A stretch of 64,000 nt of DNA, from the NCBI RefSeq assembly GCF_022605725.1, contig NC_065546.1, forward strand, positions 46,186,227 through 46,250,226. The letters are read 5' to 3'. The notes under the pieces are model-generated. The model was given only the letters and a program-made list of their open reading frames with translations, was not told where the DNA came from and searched no databases. Source of the DNA: Anthonomus grandis grandis (Eukaryota; Arthropoda; Insecta; Coleoptera; Curculionidae). The translations under genes were made by a program, and so were the position numbers. Numbering within the stretch: position 1 is the stretch's first letter; every line of letters starts with the position of its first letter. This document shows, one piece after another, positions 54,076-64,000 of the stretch.

Positions 54076-55669
54076 CACTGGTGGCCAAAAGTATATTGAA
54101 AAATTCCATTTTTATGGATATATTTTATCTGAAGCAAAGGAAAAACCGGTTGAGCTTATTAGTGTTCAGGAATGTAAACAACATAGTTTGAAGAAACAAA
54201 TTCCATAGATTTTTATTGCTTGCACTTTTTCTCAATATTTTTTTTATCAAATTTCATTAATTTTGTTTGACTGCTAGGTGGCCAAAATTGGATTGACAAA
54301 CAACATATTTATTCAGTCTCTGAGTTTTATGCGTTGGTTTCTGTTGATTTGACTTTCCTTACTATTAGTTTTCAAAAGTATTCACAGTGCCACGTGGTAT
54401 AACTTTATCGATCGATATTAAGATGCGAATAATCGACGATTACCGGAAAGGGGTTAAACAGGCGGATATTGCTCGAAAATTTTCTCTTTTGAGGGCAACA
54501 GTAAGTCAAATAATAAAAAAATTTAATCTCCGTGGAAGTGTTGTTCCTCTAAAAAAACTGGCCGACCAAAGAAGACCACTAGTCGTGTTGACAAATTAAT
54601 TTTGAAAAAAGCAAAAATTGACCCATTCGCAACTTCAAAAGAAATCAAGCTGCATTTGGAAGAAGAAGGTGTGGGTTCAGTTAGTTGTCGTACCATTAGA
54701 AGGAGACTTCAATATAGTGATTTAAAAACAAGACGCCCTGCAAAGAAACCACTGCTAAGTTTAAAAAACGTACGAGCGCGATTGAGCTTTGCTCGAGAAC
54801 ATATAGTCACTGGACAGTCTCCGAATGGAAAAAGGTTATTTTTAGTGATGAATCAAAGTTCAATTTGATTAATTCGGATGGAAAAAGATATGGCGTCCTG
54901 TGAACCAAAGGTATGATCCCAAATATACGGTTTCCACAGTCAAGCATGGAGGTGGTTCCGTGATGGTGTGGGGGTGTTTTTCGGGCTATGGGATGGGTCC
55001 ACTACACTTGATAGAAGGCACAATGGATCGTTTCATGTATAAAGACATACTGCAGGATGTTATGGTACCTTACGTTGATAAAGTTATGCCACTCAACCAC
55101 TACTTTCAACATGATAACGATCCGAAACACGCATCCAAGGTCGTTAAGAAATGGTTGACCTAAGAAAAAATTAATGTTATCAAATGGCCGACACAGTCAC
55201 CGGACCTAAATCCGATCGAGAACATTTGGGATTACATTGATCGTTTTTCAAAAATAAACAAGAACTTTTTGAAGCTTTGAAGGCATGCTGGATATCCATT
55301 GACACGTCCTATATTGACAATTTAATTAGGTCAATGCCCAAAAGGTTGGTGGAAGTGAGAAGAAATAGAGGCTATGCAACGCATTATTGAATAAAACCCT
55401 TTAAATTTTTTATATGTACTTATTTTTATTTTAGTAAGCTTTGAATTTGTCAATTTAATTTTGGCCACTTGAAAATTGTTTAGTTTTTTAATTTTTTTTT
55501 TAATAAAATTGGGTATTACGAATAAATAGTTTAAATATAATTAAACATTACAGCCTATTTGTATTGTTTTTTAATCAGGTACTGTCCCACCTAATTTATC
55601 ATTTCCTAAACCGTGATATAAACAAATTTGAAAAATAAGTAGTTGTTAATCTACTTTTGGCCACCAGTG
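54076..55669 (+). mobile_element. Tc1 element, 1,594 bp, full length
   Basis: Ends CACTGGTGGCCAAAAGTA and TACTTTTGGCCACCAGTG (the right one as read, with CTACTTTTGGCC), flanked by TA at 54074-54075 and 55670-55671. TGGCCAAAATTGGATTGACA near 54278 and TAATTTTGGCCACTTG near 55457 are internal copies, so each end carries two inverted binding-site modules, as in IR-DR Tc1 elements. Inserted into older mariner-type repeat (ATACAGGGTGTCCCC at 54014). Confidence 0.9.
54387..55390 (+). pseudogene. Tc1 transposase (DD34E), full length but broken
   Basis: MPRGITLSIDIKMRIIDDYR and ADIARKFSLLRATVSQIIKK form the first helix-turn-helix, SVSCRTIRRRLQ the second. First D in VIFSDESKFNLINSDG (near 54845), GGGSVMVWGCFSGYGMG glycine box, second D in FQHDNDPKHASKVVK, and SPDLNPIENIWDYI with the third residue (E). 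C-terminus MPKRLVEVRRNRGYATHY, stop at about 55390. Disabled by stops or shifts near 54598, 54868, 55162 and 55240. Confidence 0.9.
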
Positions 55670-56199
55670 TAGTTTGAGATGAGAGACAGATGGTCGGAAG
55701 TGCTCCGTTTCCAAAATACAGGGTGTTGAAATTTTTCAAAAAAATTGATTTTTTTCCTCTTTATTAAAAATGCTTAAAGCGATTTCATTGAAATTTTTAG
55801 CTTTTAAATGATAGGTGATAAGGCAACTTTTTGAGCTATTGCAAGTGATTTGACATGTCGGACTTGCAGCACATGTATGTTAATTTTTTTATAAAGAAAA
55901 AGCTGCGCCACTATTTTTTTGAAAAAAAAATTTTTCTCATTTCCTGAAAAAACTTTATTAGACATTAACCAGATCAACCAATTATTATACCTTGGTTCAA
56001 TAATAGCCTTAAAGTTATAAGTGACAAGGTGGCTTTTCTTTGGAAATTGAAAAATCAGTATAACTGTGTCCCTACTCATGAATATAACCAATAGCCGCTC
56101 ATGAAAGACAAATAAGTAGAACAAAAATTGAATGAAATATTAATCATATTCAATATTCTAGTAATCCTACAAAAGCATGTGGAACATTATAAACAAAAA
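55670..56199. other. Mariner-type repeat debris
   Basis: ATACAGGGTGTTGAAATTTT at 55718 looks like one end of a MITE. No partner and no ORF. Confidence 0.35.
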
Positions 56200-57545
56200 T
56201 AAAAAAAAGAGTGAGGATATACCTGATACAAAGCTGCCCCCTAATCACTTCAATACATTCTTTTTGAAGTCATTATGGATCACATAAAAATTCTTTTTGT
56301 CACAATACAGTCAAGTCACATAAAGCCAAACTTCATAAACTCTAAGAATCCATTCTGTTTTAAAACAGTACAACTTCTAATAAAGTCGAAGACATTATCT
56401 AGAGCTTAAAAAATAAGAACAACAAAGATATATATTGTTTATATATGATTTTGTATGAAATCCATACAAAATCTAATCATTATACCACTCACAAAATTAT
56501 TAAATATTTGTCTTCAAAAGGGTATATTTCCTTGCCTATATTTCAATGTCTTAAAGGTGGCTTTAGTTACACCAATTTTAAGAAGAGTGATGTTAATAAA
56601 GCATAAAACTGTAGATAATATAAAAACTCTTTGAAAAATATATAAGACTGAGGATAGTTGATTACACTGCAGCTCTCTTCTTTGACCTGAATAAGGCCTA
56701 TAACTGTGTCGACCATAACATTCTGTTTCAGAAACCTTACTCTTACAACTTTAGTAAGAATAGTGTAGATTTAATAAAATCCTATTTAGCAAATAGATGC
56801 CAGATGGTACAGCTGGGAGGTGTGACATCAGCAGAGGGAGTAAAAGATGTAGGTGTGCCTCAAGGCTCAATATTTGTAATATATATAAATGATTTGCCTG
56901 CAAGCAAAAATAATGTTCGATTTACTTTACTTTTTCTTTGCCGGTCACACAACTATGGCTCAATCCAAACAGGCAGTTTTACTATCTAGGGATGCACAGG
57001 CAAGAACTGAAGATTGGTTCTGTACAAACTGGCTGCTATTACCACAAATCCAAGATACTTAACGTGTCGAGTGAACGATCTAAATCTTCCAATCCCCTCC
57101 ACCACATTAACTAAAAAATCTATTTTCTACCAGGGAATCAAAATTTTCAATCGTATACCAGGTGGAATAAGGGAGGCAACATGTATTGACACTTTTAAAT
57201 GTAAATTGAAAATACTTTTGACCGAAAAATGTTACTATTCACTGAATGAATACTATGTCGACACATTCTAATTTTCCCTAAGTGTAAGTTTACAGTATTT
57301 GAACTTTATTTGATTTGTTTGTATGGTTAGAATTCTTTGCTGTCTTATACTTGAGGGGATAATTATGAAATTTAATTGACTTTTTATGTATTTTTTTCTG
57401 AATTCTGGTGTTCTTATGTATTGTTTTCTGATGTTTGTTTTGGAACTCGAGTGTGTATGGGGTGTAGTGGTTAAGTTTAGTGGTAGCAATTTAAGGTAGC
57501 TTTGTTTAGAACAATTTTTCTTTGTTAATAATAATAAAGCATGTT
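56200..57545 (+). pseudogene. LINE relic, internally deleted
   Basis: RT pieces in order: YTTHKIIKYLSSKGY/LPIFQCLKVALVTPI (56480-56580), AALFFDLNKAYNCVDHNILF (56670), SYLANRCQMVQLGGVTSAEG with VKDVGVPQGSIF and VIYINDLPAS, and then the C-terminus IPSTTLTKKSIFYQGIKIFN, CIDTFKCKLKILL ending at 57271. LGPLLF is missing after PQGSI and the FADD box is shifted; the central thumb region is deleted between about 57030 and 57060. Tail AATAATAAAGC at 57530. Confidence 0.85.
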
Positions 57546-58017
57546 TTTTTTTATTAAATGAAAATAGGAGCCAACAGATAAATAAATGAATGGTTGGGCA
57601 TCACTCTATCACTCAGGAGGAAATTCTTGAAGTAACCTGGGATGGTGCCAGGATGGACCCAGATACTGGCCTGTCAAGCTTTTTAATATTTTACCAGTAG
57701 ATTTACTACATGAATAAATAAGTATAAGTATGAATATGGGGGTGCAAAGGGCACCCCCATATTCATATGAAATTCATGAAAATTTCAAATACCCATACAA
57801 CATACTACAGACAAACAAACAAACCCATACAGCAAAGAGATACCAGTGTGTGCAATTAACTATTAGGATAAACTGACACAAATTACATTCCCATGTAAAA
57901 AGACTTACAAGTTTTGGATTTAACTATTTAATAACTAGTCAAATTTACACTATGTGATGTCTTGAGTGATGTTTTACATAGGAAAAATTAAACAGTAACA
58001 ACACTATTAGACATCTA
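57546..58017. other. Spacer before element B
   Basis: No gene; contains the hairpin at 57729-57767. Confidence 0.35.
57729..57767. repeat. Perfect 17-bp GC-containing hairpin
   Basis: TATGAATATGGGGGTGC, AAAGG, GCACCCCCATATTCATA. The G5/C5 core makes it much more stable than its surroundings. Confidence 0.85.
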
Positions 58018-58368
58018 TGTCGCTTGCTAAATGCAATAGTGGCACAACTGAAAATTTTTCAAATTTGACTTTTTTAGTTTATTGGATAGCAAATTAAATA
58101 TACTTTTAATACAACACTGGCTCCTTTCAACTTTCAACGATACTACCTAGATGGCGGTGACAAGTGCCAGTTTGAACTTAAGCAAATCGTTCTTATTGAC
58201 GAGTTCAATATCGGCACTTTCTTAGTGTGCCACGAAATCTCATCCAAGTAGGACCTTTCGTTGGCGCATTTGTTGAATTAAAAATTGTATAATTTTTTTT
58301 GTGCAATAGTGACATTTTTGTGATTTTATAATAAAAGACAATAATAATAATATACTTGTTACGTCATT

Positions 58369-60967
58369 ATGAATATCCAACCAGGGACTTCTAGAGCAGA
58401 ATTAATGCTATGTGCGGCAAATCTTAGACTAAGGTACGTATGTTTAGCATATTTTTAATATAAAATTTTGTATATTTCCGGTATAATTAACTGGTGCCTG
58501 ACTAAATTTATTGAAGTTTTTTTTTCTATTTAAATGATTGTATAGGCTAGAAAGAGTGGACGAAAATGGAGAGCGGAAAGTCTGCGAGGCGAACACCACA
58601 GTTAGTGAATCTGATTCAACTTATTTGCCTGAAAAATCCGGGAACATACAAGAAGGCAAGCACTTTGTTTTAATAATTTTTTTTTATTATGTATAAAAAA
58701 ATATATAAGTCGTTATAATATTAATAATAAAGTTCTTTATTTAATGTTTTTTCTTTTTTCATAGATGTACAAGAGCTAATGGACCTTGGAGATATTGAAG
58801 AATCTAACTTGGCAATTAACGAAGAAGTGTTTCCTGCTACTTATCGTTAGTGTTTATTAAATAAGACATAAAACTTTTTATTAAAATGTTTTTATTTTAC
58901 AGATGATGGCATTAATGAGAGTTCTGATTTTTCGGCAAGAAACGTGATGATTTAGAATCTGGTGCGATTAATTTGCCTGAAATATCCGAGAACATAGAGC
59001 AACTCAATAATATCCCACTTAACGAACCTCTAGTCTTAGAAGGTAAGAAATCCATTGCTTTAATTAGTTTCTATATTATAAAAAAAATATTAAAAGATTA
59101 AATTATTAAATAATCATAATTTTTAATCTACAGGTAGTACCAATGACCCTTCTGATACCTCATCAAGTGACTTTGATGATTCAGACGACGATAGACAGAT
59201 CTTCTTCCTCTTCAAGTGACGATGAAAACAGGGCAATTAACCAGATAAGTAATAGTGTTGTAGATTCTCCCAAAAAAATGAGAAAAAGAAAAGCCAAACC
59301 TCAAGATTGGAAAAGAAATGTCAACAAACAGTTAAGAAATACTGGTCAGGCTTATTTTACATCTAAAAAAGGCAAAAGCGTTTGGCAGCTAGAAAACTGC
59401 AGCAACCTTGTGGTGACAAATGTCGATAAAAATGTTCTACAAAATTCACCCAGGTAGAAAGGGAGCAGTTCTTTACCAATTATTGGTCTCAAGGCATTAT
59501 TGACCATCAAAGAAATTTCATTTCACGATGCATGTTTCCCATAAATCCTGCGTATAGATATCCCACGGAGAATAGACCTGCACGAAATGTAAATCATGTT
59601 TTTTATTTTGAAAAAAATGATACGAAAATAAGGATATGTAAAAAGTTTCTGATAGCTACCTTAGGTATCACAAATAGAACAATTCGGACTGTAATAAGTA
59701 AATCGAAAGATGGATTTGTCGCGAATGATAAGCGAGAAAAGCATGATAATCATTTAACGATTTCAAATGAATTAAAGGAAAGGGTGAGAACCCACATTAA
59801 AACCATCCCTGTAATAGAAAGCCACTACACTTGAGCTTATACCTCAAAAAGTTACATAGAAGGTGGAAAAACAATAACGGAGTTGTATGAGGACGATAAA
59901 AAAGAACGTGTCAGTCAACATTTGGATTTTGTTAAATATCCTATTTACAGAAACATCTTCAATTATGAGTTTAACTTAGCTTTCTTCAAACCAAAAAAAG
60001 ATTTGTGCCAATTTTGTGAGTCATACAAAAACTCAAATGATAAAGAAAAAGAGGAGAAAAAGACTGAGTATGAATTACACCATGAAGAGAAAAAATTGAG
60101 CCAAAAAGAGAAGGAGGATGACAAAAATAAGATAAATGAAAATAACATAGTAGCTTGTTTTTACTTACGGGCTGCTTTGCCCACACCAAAAGGTGAAGTA
60201 TCGGTCTTTTATTATAAAAGCAAACTTCTTAGTACTTCTTACAATTTTACTATTTGTGAACTTAGGAAGCAAGGACTTGGCACTATAAATTCTTTTATTT
60301 GGCACGAAGGTGAGGGGAAGCGAGGATCAAATGAAATTGGTTCCTGTCTAATAAGTTTCTTGACTCGCATTTCAAATACCACAGAAGGCAACGCCAACCT
60401 CAACATCACATTTTATTCAGATAATTGTGGGGGACAATGCAAAAATAAATTTATTATAGCAAGTTATGTCTATGCAGTATCGCGTTTTAAATTTGAATCA
60501 ATTACCCACAAATTTCTTGTAGTCGGGCACACACAAAATGAGGGAAATTGTGCCCACTCTCAAATAGAAAGAGGCATAAAAAATGTTTGAGGTCTGGAGC
60601 GATTTATGTACCATCCCAGTATTCTGCCATAATTAGAACATCAAAACGTACTGGCGAACCTATTAAAGTTTATGAGTTGGATCATAACAGCTTTTTTGAT
60701 ATAAAAGATCTTACCGACAAAATTGCTAATAACTTTAATGTAGATGAATCTGGAACTAAATTTAATTTTAATGACATTTCTGTTAAAAAAGTAGAAAAAC
60801 GACAGCCAAATAAATTCTTCATTAAAACGTCCTATAAAGAACAGGAATTTAGGTGTGTCAATGTTAAATCAGTCAAAACCAGAAAGTCATTACTAGATGA
60901 CGTTAATGCAATTAATTTAAAAAAAAGCATATTCTGGACCGACTTTGATATCAAAAAGAAAATTTGA
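58369..60967 (+). pseudogene. Element B transposase candidate (DUF7869-like), spliced, recently decayed
   Basis: Small 5' exons encode an acidic leader: 58369-58433, 58546-58655 (GC-AG intron follows), about 58765-58844, 58902-59041, 59134 onward; phases agree. The main body: SSSSSSDDENRAINQISN, PKKMRKRKAKPQDWKRNVNK, a Cys block (CGDKC, KCSTKF), EQFFTNYWSQGIIDHQRNFI, CKKFLIATLGITNRTIRTVI, TIPVIESHYT, FFKPKKDLCQFCESYKNSND, a Lys/Glu coiled-coil-like stretch, ITFYSDNCGGQCKNKFIIAS (60408-60467), VVGHTQNEGNCAHSQIERG, then after a shift a C-terminal domain to the stop at 60967 (DIKKKI). Lesions: shifts near 58945, 59205, 59420 and 60585, and TGA at 59832 where element A keeps Arg. Where A has FDLQQ, B has FYLRA, and NEGD is NEGN, so two candidate acidic residues are changed. 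Confidence 0.75.
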
Positions 60968-61378
60968 TGACTTGCAATCCTTGGTTGCTAACAAAACTAT
61001 TCCAAGTTGCCATGCGGAATTTTACACATCTTTAAGACATAAATAATTTCCATACTTAGAAAATGTAATGTTTTTAGGATACTAATTTAAGTTTTTCCCT
61101 AAGAGGTAAATGTATAATGGTTATTAACCTGTTAATACTTAAATGTACTGAAAAATACGAAATAATGTTAGAAGTTAGCTTTTAGTTATCAAAGTTGAAA
61201 ATTAACTTTAATCTCTTTTATTTTGGCATATGTTTTCAGTTTTTATTTTATTTGTAGCTGATGTGACTCATCGACTAGTAGCTTAATCTTTGAAAAATAC
61301 ATTTGTTGGATAACTCTGGCTTTTTTTTCCAAAAAATGTCATTTAGTATTTTACAAAAATTATAAGTTGATTGCACTG

Positions 61379-61395
61379 CAATAGTGGCACAACTC
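61379..61395 (+). repeat. Subterminal copy of the element B tip
   Basis: GCAATAGTGGCACAACT, identical to 58034-58050. With the right end it would delimit a 245-bp MITE-like unit. Confidence 0.7.
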
Positions 61396-61621
61396 ATAAT
61401 CTTTTTTTAACATCTATTTTAAAGTTTTGTCTTCCAAACCATTTTACAAAATTAGGTTTACTATATCTCAAATACTACAAACAATTACCTAATAACAAAA
61501 AAAATTTTAATGCTCCTTTAGGGTATTTAATTCTAATAGAACTTTTCCGAATTTTTCAAACAGAGATTTCTCACTATATTGGTTTTTTGTATTGTGCCAC
61601 TATTGCATTCAGCAAGCAATA

Positions 61622-61983
61622 TCTATATAGTTGTCTTTAAATGTTTAAGTGGATTTATATTTGCATTTGCACTATTTTTTTAAAATATGTTATACCTTAA
61701 AGCTTGGTGTGAATCCTTAGGTAATTTGTATTGTCTTCCATAGTAATTGCCAGTAAAGAATGCTACTGTAGCAATAGATGTGGATGTTACAAAAAATCTT
61801 ACTTTACGTGTCGTCATTTGGAAATCCCTCTTATTATATATTTTCTTAATTATTCTGTATAAAAGTTAAGATTAAAGGCTCAGGAAGGAAGAATATATAT
61901 TACATGCCATTAATTGATAAAATATTATTTATTTACAAAGTTTACATAACTCGTTTACAGTTGAGGTTATGTTAGTTGTCAAA
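61622..61983. other. Spacer
   Basis: Nothing supportable. Confidence 0.3.
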
Positions 61984-62532
61984 TGTGTGTGAAGCTAGCC
62001 TCCGATCGATATCCAGCGACCAAATCGAGAACGCAGCATATGTCGGTTGCCAGCAACCTATTTATAGTCCGCGCTCGACGTTATTTAATCAATATAATGC
62101 CCGTATCTTCCGAAATTCTTAAGTGCTTTAAATAATTTTTATTTAGATATTAACAATAAATACTAACATCGAACTATGGTGGTTCCAAAGGTCTCCAAAA
62201 TAAGGTTTCTTTGTGAAAATTAATTAAAAAGTCAAAAGATAAAAAAAAGGCATAACTCCCAAAATTTTTTATGTAAAAGACAATAAATATCTAAACCGAT
62301 TTCATATAGTTACAAATCTCTGCAAACGAAAGTTTTTTCATAAAAAATTATTGAATTGTTAGATGTTTTAGAATATAAACGGCTATAACTTCCAAATCTC
62401 CCAAAATTAGAGAGAAATTTATATTGATTAAATAACAGCGAGCGCGGACTATAAATGATTTGCTGGCAACCGACATATGCTGCGTTCTCGATTTGGTCGC
62501 TGGATATTAATTGGACACTAACTAGATTTACA
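61984..62532. mobile_element. MITE with long inverted repeats (GTGTGTGAAGCTAGC family)
   Basis: Arms of about 85 bases, almost identical: ATATCCAGCGACCAAATCGA, GAACGCAGCATATGTCGGTT, GCCAGCAA, ATTTATAGTCCGCGCTCG on the left, complement on the right (62445-62510). No ORF. A second, single-ended copy is at 22689-22945. Boundaries uncertain by about ten bases. Superfamily unknown. Confidence 0.8.
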
Positions 62533-62533
62533 C

Positions 62534-63215
62534 TAGTGCTGGGACATCGTAATGAAACATCGATGTTTACCACCGATGGTGACATCGATGCCTTAAAAAC
62601 ATTGGTTGTAAAACATCGATGACCGACTTAATGAAAATTAAATATCAAACACTTCACTTATAAAGTGAAACTTAGTCTGGGTCTGGATCACAGATATATG
62701 TATATAGATCCGCAATATATACATCTGTGGTCTGGATAGGGCATAGAAATACAAATACAAAATCTCATATTTATCAAACTACTAAAAGTTAAACATACAC
62801 CACAAAACTGACGAACGAAAGCACAACTTGGAAACTCTCAGTCGGTAAACCTCCTAAAGTGAGTTACGGAACTTTCTGGATTCAACGCTTTACCGACCGA
62901 GTCTGAGATAGAAAAATCGATCAAAATCTAAAGCCGGGTTCTAACCTGACAGAGGCGAGAGCGTGTGTGCAAGCCTAATATTTTTAAAGACGTTAGGAGT
63001 TGGGTTGAAAATTGGTATTCATTTTTCTTGCTCTGTTTGTATTTTAAAATAGGTTTTTTGTTTTTTTTTTTTATTAAGAAAATTTAGAATTTTAATTTTC
63101 AATCAATATTCTGGTTTTTTATCAACATCGGATATCGAAAGGTAAACATCGATGTTTGTCAAATACAACATCGATGGCAAAAACATCGAACATCGATAAA
63201 CATCACCCAGCACTA
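62534..63215. mobile_element. Non-autonomous hAT-like element rich in ATCGATG
   Basis: TAGTGCTGGG at 62534 and CCCAGCACTA at 63206-63215 are perfect inverted ends. The subterminal parts carry many copies of ACATCGATG/CATCGATGTT in both orientations (at least eight), a pattern expected of transposase-binding sites. Centre (62680-62740) has a hairpin around GATCCGCAATATATACATC. The 8-bp target duplication expected of hAT is not clean (TTTACAC against CTACACAC). Confidence 0.7.
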
Positions 63216-64000
63216 CTACACACACATGGTTGTCAAGTTAATTAAAAGATGATGTCAAGGTGTTTTTATGAGTTCTTCAAAGATAATCGATATAAATGGA
63301 TTAGAAACCATTAAGGATATCTTTGACATCCTATGTTCTAATAATGATAATTTAAAATAAGATAATACAAGAATGAAGAAAATATGCATCCAATCTCCAA
63401 AGGCGTATAGTGGGTTGCATAGGTCGAGTTTCTGACATACGTCAAAGTTTCCGGTTAAATCATAACCTACAAATTTACAATTTTCGTTACTGTTTGTTGT
63501 TTACAGTTTTATTAATAAGACACATTGTACTAAGTTGAAGACACTGTTTTATTATTGTGATAGTGAAGACCTTTTAATTAATTTATATTTGGTACGTATT
63601 AAAGCCTTTTTTTATTTTCTTTAGTTTTTCTTAAATATTCCTTTATAGAAAGTCCCATTTCAAGGAATAAACTCTTTAGTTAGTAACTCTTTACTCATTG
63701 AATCTTAGCATAGTGTCAATTCAATTTAATTCACTTATTGGAGCAAAAAAGTATATCTCATGCACAAGCCAATTAAAAGTTTCGAATTATGTAAACAGAA
63801 ATAAAAATTTTCACATTACACATTATTCTATTACAATTATTCTAACAATACTAACATAAAACCCATTAAAATACTTCATTATCCATTATAGAATTATATT
63901 AAAATTATTATTGAAAAAATCCTGAAATGAATAAGATGCATTGAAAATAACAAAGTTTTTTACCCTGAATTAAAATTCATTTAAGTTTTTAACAGAGGAT
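63216..64000. other. Right flank, no gene supported
   Basis: A 30-codon ORF starting MSSSKIIDINGLETIKDIFD near 63269 and a GGTACGTA donor-like site near 63591 could be pieces of a gene beyond the window, but I cannot support either. Confidence 0.25.

Larger units (their letters stand above)
58018..61621 (+). mobile_element. Element B: TIR DNA transposon with an SD-x-C-x-GQ gene
   Basis: Left end GCTTGCTAAATGCAATAGTG (58022 onward, continuing GCACAA) matches the right end (reverse complement GCTTGCTGAATGCAATAGTG, up to 61617). The sequence ATCTAT stands three bases outside both ends (58013-58018 and 61621-61626), so the target duplication is 4-6 bp (TCTA if the tip is TGTC as in element A). 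A third copy of the tip, GCAATAGTGGCACAACT, lies at 61379 in direct orientation to the left end. The gene fills the interior. Confidence 0.8.

Noticed and set aside
59963..60189. Minus-strand ORFs opposite element B gene
   Set aside because: Shadows of the Lys/Glu-rich plus-strand coding region.
1..64000. CRISPR arrays, operons, bacterial ribosome-binding sites, rRNA or tRNA genes
   Set aside because: The DNA is insect nuclear with spliced genes; no regularly spaced repeats, no clover-leaf with conserved A/B boxes and no rRNA-like segments were seen.

Overview
The window is AT-rich, transposon-dense insect nuclear DNA. It holds one complete gene of the Osiris family (DUF1676), which is known only from insects, and two further spliced host genes with conserved mitochondrial-type products. 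Intron phases, GT-AG junctions and TATA or poly(A) signals are all eukaryotic. A beetle would fit the density of mariner, piggyBac and LINE relics, but the sequence alone does not prove the order.

Layout. 0-16.7 kb is almost entirely repeat graveyard: two piggyBac relics, a Copia scrap, a foldback carrying a hammerhead-ribozyme-like core (5764-5800), a long-TIR mariner (6918-8371), two diverged direct repeats, LINE and hAT scraps, and a PIF/Harbinger element nested in a mariner-type MITE. 16.7-24.4 kb (minus strand) is a five-exon Osiris gene (290 aa) with a piggyBac in its fourth (3'-most) intron. 25.9-30.0 kb is a Gypsy relic split by a 3,056-bp PIF/Harbinger element with a perfect TAA target duplication, carrying both a transposase and a divergent MADF gene. 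31.5-51.7 kb (plus strand) is a six-exon STARD7-like START-domain gene (497 aa) whose introns are filled with LINEs, Tc1, mariner, MITEs and one unusual DNA transposon (element A). It is followed tail-to-tail by an endonuclease G gene (52.1-53.3 kb, minus). 54.0-64.0 kb is again transposons: a 1,594-bp Tc1, a LINE, a second unusual transposon (element B) and two MITEs.

Most interesting: elements A (36232-40146, minus) and B (58018-61621, plus) carry homologous but strongly diverged, multi-domain genes with an SD-x-C-x-GQ signature and a downstream NEG(D/N)xxHxxI signature. I associate this with the insect 'DUF7869-like' family, which is usually annotated as an uncharacterised protein. Each gene is bounded by its own terminal inverted repeats and a candidate 4-bp (A) or 4-6-bp (B) target duplication. 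This argues that the family is the transposase of a cut-and-paste DNA transposon superfamily, possibly Sola-like or undescribed. A LINE nested inside element A gives a relative age.

Host-gene logic: STARD7 (phosphatidylcholine transfer to mitochondria) and EndoG (mitochondrial nuclease) are convergent with about 400 bp between stop codons. Osiris proteins are secretory/endosomal proteins used in cuticle formation. I see no operon-like functional link between the three.
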